A stretch of DNA of 40,959 nt, from the NCBI GenBank assembly GCA_025922715.1, contig JAICHH010000003.1, positions 1 through 40,959 of the forward strand. The letters run 5' to 3'. Under the pieces are notes generated by a model, which saw only the letters and a program-made list of their open reading frames with translations, searched no databases and had not been told where the DNA came from. This stretch comes from Nitrososphaeraceae archaeon. GTDB lineage: Archaea > Thermoproteota > Nitrososphaeria > Nitrososphaerales > Nitrososphaeraceae. A program made the translations under genes and the position numbers. Shown here piece after piece: positions 1-8,070 of this stretch (the first letter of the stretch is position 1; every line of letters starts with the position of its first letter).

Positions 1-543
1 AAATATACAAAAAGAAGTACCGGTAAAGACAAGAACTAGCAGAACAATATGATACACGATTTAAAGAAAATAATGGATAGTATTTACAAAGACAAAAGTA
101 AGATATCATGAAGTATATATTTTTTAATTTATTCTGTATCCAAAATTATATCAACATATTATGGCTAGAAGTGGTAAAGATACTATACTGCTAGGAAAGA
201 TTGAGAGATGATGGCAATGTAGATATGTCCAGATTTATTCATTCATAGAAATGAAAATTTACTCAATATTCTGTCTAACTGGTAAATTGGTCGAAGATAA
301 CTTGTGGGTAATACCTTTGTTTTCTTTTAAAGATATCATAACTCAATAAATCTTTGTTATTTATTTTCACAACTATATAAGTAACCTATTTATCCATTAT
401 TTCTTGAAAGACATAACATAATATAAGAGTTAATTGTCCTATTAAATTTTTTTAGCAGTTATTTTTCAATTTAAATTCTTTTAGTTATACTTATTGCTTA
501 AATGGTAGTAGTTTAACTATAATGAGAATAATTAAAATTAATA
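1..543. other. Gene-free left edge
   Basis: I see no convincing gene here. The frame starting at base 2 is open only to a TGA near base 52, so at most a few C-terminal residues of a gene entering from the left could be present. A GTG-started reading frame of about 31 codons lies on the minus strand near 290-385, but nothing supports it. The stretch is very AT-rich and could be decayed sequence. Confidence 0.4.
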
Positions 544-1107
544 TTAAGTTTCTCTACTTTGACTAATTATTTTCAATTTGTCAAGAACTTCTAAATATTT
601 TGAAATTAGATCTAGTTTGGTATTTTGAATTAGGATATCATTCTCATTCTCTAAAGTTGTTATCAAAAAGTTAATTTTATCTGTGATTATTTTTGTAGAG
701 ATTGTATTGGTTATGCTAGAGTCAAAAACAGTCGGAACTTTAAATTCCTTCTTCTTTGATAAATTAAAATCTTGAATAGGAGGCAGCTCCGGCTGTGGCT
801 GTGGCTGTTGCTGCTGCTGTTGCTGCTGCAGTTGCTGCTGCTCTTCTTCTATCTGCTTTGTCATCCCATCATTATTTGTTTTCTCTTTTATTATTCTTCC
901 ACAACTAACGCATACAGTCTCTTCTTTATAACGTACCTGAACACCTCTACATTTAGCACATGACTCGCTAAGTAAAGTACCTCCTTTTAATAACAGATCA
1001 GCAGCACTTTTAATATTACTGCTACCTTTTTTACTCTTATCCTCCTCATCTGCAGATTTACCGTTAGACATTGTAATACTATTGCTATATAGAGAGTGAG
1101 AAGACAT
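544..1107 (-). CDS. Zinc-ribbon protein, SSSCA1/autoantigen-p27 type, with a poly-Gln linker
   Basis: Residues 35-72 match the archaeal/eukaryotic autoantigen-p27 (SSSCA1) zinc ribbon: an AADLLLKGGTLL-like helix precedes two CxxC knuckles (C50/C53 and C66/C69). The family's function in archaea is not settled. The core is followed by a Gln/Pro-Gln tract (about residues 90-106) encoded by a CAG/CAA microsatellite, and then by a charged C-terminal segment (about 120-180) that looks helical. The start is ATG; an in-frame ATG at codon 13 is a possible alternative because the first 30 residues are low-complexity Ser/Lys. The gene stands alone between T-rich spacers. The family call is solid for the ribbon only. 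Confidence 0.8.
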   Translation of the reverse strand: MSSHSLYSNSITMSNGKSADEEDKSKKGSSNIKSAADLLLKGGTLLSESCAKCRGVQVRYKEETVCVSCGRIIKEKTNNDGMTKQIEEEQQQLQQQQQQQQPQPQPELPPIQDFNLSKKKEFKVPTVFDSSITNTISTKIITDKINFLITTLENENDILIQNTKLDLISKYLEVLDKLKIISQSRET

Positions 1108-1229
1108 TATTTAATTTTTTTTTATGTAAATGTATTTGTTTTGTTATTTGTTGTTGTTTTTATTTTTATTGTTATTATTATTATTGTTTGAATTTAGTAT
1201 TTCAATTTGATTTTTTGTTTATTTTTTTT

Positions 1230-1244
1230 AAAAAAACAAAAAGA
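1230..1244 (-). terminator. T-run terminator of the YkgJ-like gene
   Basis: On the minus strand the sequence about 20 nt after the stop of the Cys-cluster gene contains T5 then G then T7. Archaeal termination occurs at such U-rich tracts without needing a hairpin, so this is a plausible terminator. This is inferred from composition only. Confidence 0.45.
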
Positions 1245-1265
1245 CACATAACTAGAAAAATATGA

Positions 1266-2042
1266 TTAGTATATTATATTGGTAGCCCCAAATCCTTCCC
1301 TTATTGTTCTATTTGTACTCATATTATAATTATAAATTTTTGAGGAATAATCTTGTAAAACAGGCATCATATTCTCTATTGTTTTACTTAGATAAAAACC
1401 AGGACAATCGCCAGTAAATTGAAAAGTTGCATGAACTAATGGTCTGTTATTATATGATTCCATCCACGATGCAAAAGGATACAACCAGCATACACCTGGT
1501 TTTCCCTCTTGAATTTGACAACTGCCTTGATTATCTAAAAATCGGCATTTTATAGGTTTTCCGTCTTCTTCATCAGTCTCATTTTCCTTTCGCTTTAATG
1601 AAATCATAGTTAGATGAGTAATTAAATTTCCATAAGATCCGGGTTCATTCCAAGAGGATATTTTTGTTTCTTTATTCAGAAATTCATTGATAGATTTATA
1701 ATTCAATTTACTTTTTAGGGTATAAAGGTCATCTTTAGTTAAAGGTAATCTTCCCTGTTTTTCACAACAGTTATGACAATCAGGCCACAGGCAGTTCCAA
1801 AGAACAAATAGATCATCATTTGACAGTTTTGGGATATGAAAAATTACCTGATTCACTTTCACTGTGGTATCTACCACATCTCTTCTTCTACCTAGATGAA
1901 GATCATAGATAGGCTTTTCAATATTCCATTTTTTTGAGAGCTCGTCGATAGAAGATTTTATTGTTGGTGTTGTTGTTGTTGTTTCCTGATTCTGGTCGTG
2001 ATGATGATGATGATGGTGATGGTGATCCTGTTGCTGTCCCAT
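1266..2042 (-). CDS. YkgJ/UPF0153-type Cys-cluster (Zn/Fe-binding) protein with a His-rich N-terminus
   Basis: The CxxCC cluster at about residues 84-93 (C84, C89, C92, C93, followed by GRLPLT) and later cysteines in CRFLDNQGSC, PGVCWLYPF and GDCPGF are the signature of the YkgJ (UPF0153) family, small proteins thought to chelate Zn or an Fe-S centre. At 258 residues it is longer than the minimal family because of an N-terminal extension with nine consecutive histidines encoded by a CAC/CAT repeat and a following Thr-run. The His tract may bind metal or may just be microsatellite expansion. No partner gene is obvious. The substrate is unknown. Confidence 0.8.
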   Translation of the reverse strand: MGQQQDHHHHHHHHHDQNQETTTTTPTIKSSIDELSKKWNIEKPIYDLHLGRRRDVVDTTVKVNQVIFHIPKLSNDDLFVLWNCLWPDCHNCCEKQGRLPLTKDDLYTLKSKLNYKSINEFLNKETKISSWNEPGSYGNLITHLTMISLKRKENETDEEDGKPIKCRFLDNQGSCQIQEGKPGVCWLYPFASWMESYNNRPLVHATFQFTGDCPGFYLSKTIENMMPVLQDYSSKIYNYNMSTNRTIREGFGATNIIY

Positions 2043-2226
2043 ATAGTTACTATAAGGAATAAAGACCTTTAAGTTTAATGATCGCTCCCTTCTAGTACTG
2101 CTGGTTTTGTTTTTGTAGTCTCTCTGCAGAATAAAAAAAGTTTCTATAGGATATTATCTATCTAGTTATCAAACAAACAAAGTAAACGACAAACAAATCC
2201 ACACACATACACAGCACCATATAAAA

Positions 2227-4116
2227 TTATAACAGTTTGATTGCTTCTGGAACTAGCAAATATTGACACTGAATATTAAGAATCTTATTTACAGATGATG
2301 CCAAGTTCTGTACTCTAGGTTTTTCACCGTGATTTATTATCACTCTTTTCAGTTTTGGTTTTAATCTACTAATATATGCGAGAAGTTGATTATAGTCACT
2401 ATGGTTGCTAAATCCATGAATAGATTCAATCTTGCATTTTAACTTTAACTTTTGTTGCCCATTTATTGTTACTTCAGTATGTCCTGTTTGAATTTCCTTA
2501 CCAAGTGTTCCTGTTACTTGGTTTGAAATAAGTATTAGTTTACTAAGAGGGTCATTGTGAATTTGCTTTAAAAATTTTACAGACAGACCACCATTCAGCA
2601 TAGATGATGGGACAAGTATTATTCCTGGTTTATCTAGTTTAGATTTTGAAGTGAGTACTTTCAGATTTTTATAATTAAAAATCGAGACATTTTCATTCAA
2701 AATTTTTGTTTTAATTTCTTTTGACAAATAGTCAGAATATAATTCATGTATATATGTTGCTTCTAGTATGGACTTGTCCACGAAGATCTCAGCCGATGGT
2801 TCTAATGAACCAAGCTCTTGATATTTTGTTAAGGTATAGATAAGCTCTTGTGAAAGACCTATAATTGGAACTGGAATGAGAACTCTACCACCCTCTCTAA
2901 GAGTTTGATTAATACTTTCTACCAAAATTGGATCTGTCTCTTCACGTTTATGAGGTAAATCTTTACTTCCAAAAGTACCTTCAATAATAAGTGTTTCGAC
3001 TCTGGGAAAATTCCAAGATGCATTTTCAAGTAAATTAGTCTTCCCAAACTTGAGATCTCCTGTATACACTAGATTATGATTTCCATTTCCAATATGTAAA
3101 TGAATAGATGTAGATCCTAATATGTGTCCAGAATTATATAATACAAGTTTTACATCTGGTGATATATCGGTAACTACACCGATAGATAAAGGCATAGTAT
3201 GGATTATTACATTTGTTATATCTTCTTCCGAATAGATCTCATGGTTTTTATGATAATCAAGGAAAAGAAGGATCATTAAAGGTAATGTTGGTTCAGTACA
3301 ATAAACAGGTCCTCTATAGCCATATTTGTATAGAAATGGAAGAAAACCTATATGATCGATATGAGCATGAGTTATTATAACTGCATCAATTTCATCTAAA
3401 GTGAATCCTGTCATATCAAATCGTGGAAAATAATTTACAGCTTTTTCATCAAGAGTATTTATTCCACAATCAAGTAATATTTTACTTTCTTTAGTAACAA
3501 CTAATAAACATGATCTGCCAATCTCACCAAATCCCCCCAATGTAACGATACTGGCTTCAAAATTACTAGGACTTAATTTTGGTCTGAAAACTTTGTCCCC
3601 AACTTCTTTATAGAATTTTATCCTATAGTCAGTGGAATTATCCAAAACTTTATCAATAAATTGGATTGTAGGAAGTTTTACTGTGGATTTTCTTAACTTA
3701 ATTTTCCAACCGGTTTCACTGACTAAATCCAATAAAATGGCATTTTCAATTTGATTTTTCATTTCAGATGAATTACTGATATAGATTGTAAGTTCACCCA
3801 AGGCATCATCAAAAAAAATTCCAGTAGTTTTAACCTTTAAAGGCAGGAGACGATTCTGAATAATTCGGGTAGAATCATTTCTTGATTTGCGAATCGATTC
3901 ATCGCTTCGTATTACTACTCTCTTTCTAATTATATTGACCATATTAGAAAGGATTTGGGAGTTTTCTATCAAAAATCTAGGGTTTTTACTGTATAGCGCT
4001 ATACTAGGTCCTTCATATTCTATCTTAGTCAGACCTGATTCCTTTGGTAAGCTTTTTAGTATAGTAGCCATGATATTCTGACTAGATTGTTCATTATCAA
4101 AATTAGTAAATTCCAT
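2227..4116 (-). CDS. aCPSF1/FttA-family KH + metallo-beta-lactamase + beta-CASP ribonuclease, divergent
   Basis: The order is that of archaeal CPSF1 (FttA), the 3'-end processing and termination nuclease: N-terminal KH-type region (1-175), MBL core starting at VTLGGFGEIGRS (about 190), then beta-CASP. Catalytic motifs are present: LLDCGIN, HAHIDH, the SGHILGS histidine, TGDLKFG, motif A glutamate in IEGTFG, motif B in FSNHSD and motif C in INHGE. The C-terminus ends VPEAIKLL, resembling the family's dimerisation tail. The second KH segment lacks the GxxG loop (VIGKSG-like) of canonical FttA; at that place is an ISNSSEMKN stretch. The motif A neighbourhood (EGTFG, not ESTYG) is also unusual. 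I read this as a divergent paralogue, with a canonical copy probably elsewhere. RNase fold is certain, exact role is not. Confidence 0.88.
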   Translation of the reverse strand: MEFTNFDNEQSSQNIMATILKSLPKESGLTKIEYEGPSIALYSKNPRFLIENSQILSNMVNIIRKRVVIRSDESIRKSRNDSTRIIQNRLLPLKVKTTGIFFDDALGELTIYISNSSEMKNQIENAILLDLVSETGWKIKLRKSTVKLPTIQFIDKVLDNSTDYRIKFYKEVGDKVFRPKLSPSNFEASIVTLGGFGEIGRSCLLVVTKESKILLDCGINTLDEKAVNYFPRFDMTGFTLDEIDAVIITHAHIDHIGFLPFLYKYGYRGPVYCTEPTLPLMILLFLDYHKNHEIYSEEDITNVIIHTMPLSIGVVTDISPDVKLVLYNSGHILGSTSIHLHIGNGNHNLVYTGDLKFGKTNLLENASWNFPRVETLIIEGTFGSKDLPHKREETDPILVESINQTLREGGRVLIPVPIIGLSQELIYTLTKYQELGSLEPSAEIFVDKSILEATYIHELYSDYLSKEIKTKILNENVSIFNYKNLKVLTSKSKLDKPGIILVPSSMLNGGLSVKFLKQIHNDPLSKLILISNQVTGTLGKEIQTGHTEVTINGQQKLKLKCKIESIHGFSNHSDYNQLLAYISRLKPKLKRVIINHGEKPRVQNLASSVNKILNIQCQYLLVPEAIKLL

Positions 4117-4248
4117 CTTTAGTTCCTTCAGTTTAATATAATATACCTCAGTTTTCTGATTGAAATATAAATTGATTGCGATTAATTAGTAGAGAGAATT
4201 CATTTATGTTTTTAAATAAAGCCAAAAAAAATAATATTGAAATAGTAA

Positions 4249-4258
4249 TATATAATAA
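4249..4258 (+). promoter_or_regulatory. TATA box of the TRAM gene
   Basis: A TATATAATAA-like element is centred about 31 nt before the ATG of the TRAM gene, placing the predicted transcription start a few nucleotides before the start codon. This is inferred from spacing. Confidence 0.45.
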
Positions 4259-4285
4259 ATTCATTGTAAAGACAGGTTAGATAGT

Positions 4286-4573
4286 ATGGATGTAGAAACC
4301 AATAGAGAAAATACAGCTCGTGACAGACCTAACGAAAATAATTCAGGGAACGAAACAGGTTTCAGAAAGTTTAGATCTTTTAGAATTCCAGTTAAAGTCG
4401 GGGAAGAGTATGATGTAAAAATTGAAGCAATGAGTAAAAGAGGAGACGCTGGTGTTGCTAAAATTGAAGGAATGGTAATATTTGTAGCTAACACAAAAGA
4501 GGGTGACGAAGTTAAAATAAAAATCAGCAGAGTAGGAATGGGTTATGCTATAGCAGAAGTTGTCCAACAATGA
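4286..4573 (+). CDS. TRAM-domain RNA-binding protein
   Basis: Residues about 33-95 form a stand-alone TRAM domain: PVKVGEEYDVKIEAMSKRGD followed by GVAKIEGMVIFVANTKEGDEV and KIKISRVGMGYAIAEV. TRAM is a small beta-barrel RNA-binding fold; single-domain archaeal TRAM proteins have been described as RNA chaperones. The first 30 residues are polar and probably disordered. The gene is transcribed divergently from the aCPSF1-like RNase, with 169 bases between starts; a functional link in RNA metabolism is plausible but only inferred. The ATG start is well supported. Confidence 0.88.
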   Translation: MDVETNRENTARDRPNENNSGNETGFRKFRSFRIPVKVGEEYDVKIEAMSKRGDAGVAKIEGMVIFVANTKEGDEVKIKISRVGMGYAIAEVVQQ

Positions 4574-4642
4574 CGACGATTATTAGTTTAATAACAAATT
4601 TGTCTTTAGCTATTAAATTTAAGAAATATATTTATTTTATTT

Positions 4643-4718
4643 ATAATTAAAATTATTTGAATAAAGACAGAAAGAAAGAAATAATTAAAATTATTTGAAT
4701 AAAGACAGAAAGAAAGAT
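4643..4718 (+). repeat. 38-bp perfect-period tandem duplication before egsA
   Basis: Two adjacent copies of a 38-bp unit starting ATAATTAAAATTATTTGAAT (4643-4680 and 4681-4718) differ only in the last base. They end just before the predicted TTG start of egsA, so the promoter and leader region is duplicated. Confidence 0.95.
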
Positions 4719-4720
4719 AT

Positions 4721-5779
4721 TTGAACTCTAATAGTCATTTGATGGAGCTACCAAGGAAAATTCTTGTAGGAGACAATGTAATTTCAGACCTTGGGAATTT
4801 TATAATGGATATCAATAATGGAATATCTAGTGTCATTATAATTAGTGGTGAAACTGTAAGGAACAAGATTGAAGATAACATTAAAAAATCATTTGAGAAA
4901 TCTCATATTAGAAATTACTGGTTTATTAGAAAAGATGCCTCTTTTGAAACAGTATCTAAAATCAAAATAGAGATAGAAGGATTAAAACCTGATATAATAC
5001 TTGGGATTGGAGGAGGAAAATCAGTTGATGTTGGAAAGATGATTGCATATTCTATAAAAAAACCATTTATAAGTATTCCCACATCTGCGTCTCATGACGG
5101 TATTTCAAGTCCATTTGTGTCTTTAAAAGGGTCAAATAAACCTTATTCTATTAAAGTAAATACACCAATAGGAATCTTGGCAGATATTAAATTAATTTCT
5201 GAAGCACCTCCTAGGTTATTGTCAAGTGGTTGTGGAGATTTAATAGGTAAACTCACTGCTGTTAAAGATTGGGAATTAGCAAGAGATGATAACAATGAAT
5301 ATTTCGGAGCCTATTCTGCTTATCTAGCAAAATTAAGTGCGGATATCATCATGAATAAATCAAAAGAATTATTATTAAATGAATCTGGAGTTAGAACTAT
5401 CATAGAGGCGTTAATAAGTGCAGGTGTTGCTGCAGGGATAGCTGGTAGTAGCCGTCCTTGTTCTGGATCGGAACATCTTTTCAGCCACGCTCTGGAGTTT
5501 ATTACACACGGTAATTGTGGTCTCCATGGAGAAAGGGTAGGGCTCGGGACGATAATCATGTCCAAGCTGTATGGTATGGATTTCGAAGCAATTATAGCTG
5601 TTCTAGAAAATGTTAAAGCTCCAGTCAAAGCTAATCAATTAAATTTAACTGAAAAAGATGTTGTTCAATCATTGTTAATTGCTCAAGATTTGAGACCTGA
5701 AAGATATACTATATTAAGTAAAACAAAACTTGATAAAAAAACAGCATCTGAATTAGCAAAATCAGCAAAGGTCATTTAA
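4721..5779 (+). CDS. egsA: sn-glycerol-1-phosphate dehydrogenase
   Basis: EgsA reduces dihydroxyacetone phosphate to sn-glycerol-1-phosphate, the backbone of archaeal ether lipids. The protein has the GIGGGKSVDVGKM dinucleotide-binding motif, the PTSASHDGISSP segment, the SGCGDLIGKLTA motif with a Zn-binding aspartate, and histidines in SEHLFSHALE and LHGERVG expected to complete the metal site. Its length (352) is normal for the family. The listed start is TTG; an in-frame ATG at 4742 gives MELPRKILVGDN, which matches where many homologues begin, so the shorter form is at least as likely. The 38-bp duplication sits directly upstream. Confidence 0.96.
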   Translation: MNSNSHLMELPRKILVGDNVISDLGNFIMDINNGISSVIIISGETVRNKIEDNIKKSFEKSHIRNYWFIRKDASFETVSKIKIEIEGLKPDIILGIGGGKSVDVGKMIAYSIKKPFISIPTSASHDGISSPFVSLKGSNKPYSIKVNTPIGILADIKLISEAPPRLLSSGCGDLIGKLTAVKDWELARDDNNEYFGAYSAYLAKLSADIIMNKSKELLLNESGVRTIIEALISAGVAAGIAGSSRPCSGSEHLFSHALEFITHGNCGLHGERVGLGTIIMSKLYGMDFEAIIAVLENVKAPVKANQLNLTEKDVVQSLLIAQDLRPERYTILSKTKLDKKTASELAKSAKVI

Positions 5780-5927
5780 GAAAGAAATTAAATTAAAGTG
5801 TATTGTACTATACAACCTATTCTCTTTATTTACTAAATAAAAGTAATAAAATAATTATTTAAGAGGAGATTGCTAAAAAGATAAAATAGTATAAAAAATA
5901 AAATAGTATTTTGATTTTTTATTATTA

Positions 5928-6779
5928 TTATACTGTTTTGTTTTCAGATTTGGATGCAGTTTCTGATCTGAGGGAAGTATCGGATCTGGGGGAAGTATTA
6001 GATGTTACAGTTTGGTTCGCTGGAGTAGATGATGATTCAGCAGTCTCGTTGGCTGGAGTAGATGATGATGGTGGTGGTGAAGAAGAGTCTTTTGCTTTTT
6101 GTGATAAGTATACTTCTTGAAATGTTATTTTATTTAGACCATCTATAAACTTGAAAATATCTGCAGTGACTGCCTTTTTGATTATTTGCAATCCATCCAA
6201 TAAAGAAATATCTTCAGATAACTCAATTACTACGGTGTCATCATTATATTCGAATTTTGCCTTTTCATCATCTAGTGGAAGTCGTCTCTTTAACAAATAT
6301 TTGATTTTATCATCATTTGATTCAATCTTTTTAACAACATTTACATCATAAACTAGTACTCTACTTGCAAGTCTATGATTATAATCAATCTGGACACGGC
6401 CTGAACCTATATATCGAATAATTCCGGTTCGATCATCCAACTCTACAACATCACCTACCTTTATTTCGTTAGCCTTTTCACCTAATTTTCTTTGTGGAAT
6501 CATTCTTACCTTGTTTGTATCCCTTTCACCAAAACCTTTATCTGGAGAAATTTCAATTGAAAGTTTTTGACCTACATCTGTACTAGTCAGGGCTTCATCT
6601 AGGCCCTTTAATACCCAGCCTTCTCCTACTGAAATGAGTCTTGGTTCGTATGTTCTAGTAGGATCGTATAGATTGGATTTTTTTGCATCTTCTTCAATAG
6701 TTGTTTCAAAAATTTCCCCATTATCTTTGATTCGTGCAGTATAATCTAATAATATTAAAGATCCTTTATCAAAAGTCAT
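5928..6779 (-). CDS. FKBP-type peptidyl-prolyl cis-trans isomerase, long archaeal form
   Basis: The N-terminus (GSLILLDYTARIKDNGEIFETT) and the GEGWVLKGLDEAL and PDKGFGERD motifs identify an FKBP isomerase with the insert-in-flap layout of SlyD-like archaeal long FKBPs; GIIRYIGSGRVQIDYNHRLA is the insert-domain region. A second alpha/beta segment (about 160-225) matches the C-terminal domain of the long archaeal forms. The last 50 residues are a Ser/Thr/Pro/Asn-rich tail, likely disordered and a possible recent expansion. It should act as a cytosolic folding chaperone. No signal peptide is present. It is the last minus-strand gene before the spacer that ends egsA, so the two genes converge. 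Confidence 0.92.
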   Translation of the reverse strand: MTFDKGSLILLDYTARIKDNGEIFETTIEEDAKKSNLYDPTRTYEPRLISVGEGWVLKGLDEALTSTDVGQKLSIEISPDKGFGERDTNKVRMIPQRKLGEKANEIKVGDVVELDDRTGIIRYIGSGRVQIDYNHRLASRVLVYDVNVVKKIESNDDKIKYLLKRRLPLDDEKAKFEYNDDTVVIELSEDISLLDGLQIIKKAVTADIFKFIDGLNKITFQEVYLSQKAKDSSSPPPSSSTPANETAESSSTPANQTVTSNTSPRSDTSLRSETASKSENKTV

Positions 6780-6841
6780 AAAAATCGCTATTTATATACC
6801 CTATATTAAGTTTGACAAATAATAAATTAGACTTAAATTAT

Positions 6842-7984
6842 TTATAAGTTTTTCAATTTTTCTTCCGCAACAGACAATGCTTTGTCGTTTGTATTTACTC
6901 CAAGCATCTTCATAGCCGAGTAAATAGCTGATACCGTTCGCATAACATGATACCGATTTACTTCACCCATACTACCTATTCTAAATACTTTACCCTTGAG
7001 GTTTCCAAATCCCCCAGCTATTAGGACTCTAAAATCATCTGATAATAACGTTCTAAATCTCTTATCATCCATTCCCTCTAGATAGTTGAAAGCGATAATA
7101 ACATTACTCTTAGCGTCTTCTTTAGCGAAGGGAGTTAGGCCCATTGCTGTTAAACTAGAATAAAATGCATCAGCACATTGTCTGTGTCGTTGAATTCTTT
7201 TCTCAATTCCTTCTTCTATGACAAGATTCAATGCTTCATCAAATGCATAGTATAAAGGTAAGGCAGGAGTGAAGGGAGTTTCAGTATGTTCTTTATAATA
7301 CCTGAAATATCTATTTAGATTCAGATACAATATCGGTGCTGGATTTGACTGCATGTATTTTTTTGTTCTTTCATTTATAGATATTGGAGAAACTCCTGGA
7401 GGAGCCGCTAGGGCTTTTTGTGATGCAGTAATACAGATATCAACATTCCATTTATCAACAGGAAGCTCATCTCCACCTAATATAGAAACAGCATCTGCGA
7501 TAAAGAATGAGCCATATTTTCCAGAAAGATTACCTAATTTATCCATGTATCTAAGTGTAGTCCCTGTGGAAGTTTCGTTATAAACTGCATACAAAGCTTT
7601 AACATCTTTATTAACTTCAAATGCCTCCTCAATTTTTTCAATAGGAGGATTCTCTCCAAAAGGAGCATCAATTCTAATTGCAGTACCGCCCCAACTATCT
7701 ATTAAATCTGCAAGTCTTGTGCTAAATTCACCATTTACAGGAATAATTGCCTTGTCTCCTTTTTTAATCAAATTAACTACTGAAGATTCTACAGCACCAG
7801 TTCCTGAAGTAGTCAATAAAATAATATCACCGTTTGTTTCAAAAACTTTTTGAGTTTTTTCAATTATACCTCTATACAAAATTCTGAAATCTTCGCTACG
7901 ATGATTGATAACAGGAGCAAGCATAGCATTCATTACACGATTTGGAACGTTAGTAGGACCCGGAAGCATTACTAAATATTCCAT
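6842..7984 (-). CDS. Class V aminotransferase (serine-pyruvate / alanine-glyoxylate type)
   Basis: The MLPGPTNVPNRVM start, TTSGTGAVESS cofactor loop, ADAVSILGGDELP aspartate region and the PLP-binding lysine in TASQKALAAPPG define the alanine-glyoxylate/serine-pyruvate branch of class V aminotransferases. The substrate pair cannot be told from sequence. I moved the start from GTG at 8008 to ATG at 7984: a TTTTAAATAA box on the minus strand is centred about 31 nt upstream of this ATG, so the GTG would lie between promoter and transcription start. The resulting protein begins MEYLVMLPGPTN. The divergent neighbour is an M24 peptidase. Confidence 0.92.
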   Translation of the reverse strand: MEYLVMLPGPTNVPNRVMNAMLAPVINHRSEDFRILYRGIIEKTQKVFETNGDIILLTTSGTGAVESSVVNLIKKGDKAIIPVNGEFSTRLADLIDSWGGTAIRIDAPFGENPPIEKIEEAFEVNKDVKALYAVYNETSTGTTLRYMDKLGNLSGKYGSFFIADAVSILGGDELPVDKWNVDICITASQKALAAPPGVSPISINERTKKYMQSNPAPILYLNLNRYFRYYKEHTETPFTPALPLYYAFDEALNLVIEEGIEKRIQRHRQCADAFYSSLTAMGLTPFAKEDAKSNVIIAFNYLEGMDDKRFRTLLSDDFRVLIAGGFGNLKGKVFRIGSMGEVNRYHVMRTVSAIYSAMKMLGVNTNDKALSVAEEKLKNL

Positions 7985-8010
7985 ATTTTCAAATAAAGTC
8001 AGTATCACTG

Positions 8011-8020
8011 TTATTTAAAA
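8011..8020 (-). promoter_or_regulatory. TATA box of the aminotransferase gene
   Basis: TTTTAAATAA on the minus strand lies about 31 nt (centre) before ATG 7984, giving an almost leaderless transcript. It supports the downstream start over the GTG at 8008. Confidence 0.55.
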
Positions 8021-8070
8021 TTACTTAAATAGCATAATGAAGAACGATTTAATTATTCTAGTTAGGAAAA

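Noticed and set aside
772..963. Leu-rich plus-strand open frame
   Set aside because: It is the antisense shadow of the poly-Gln microsatellite; CTG/TTG read in the other frame gives Leu runs.
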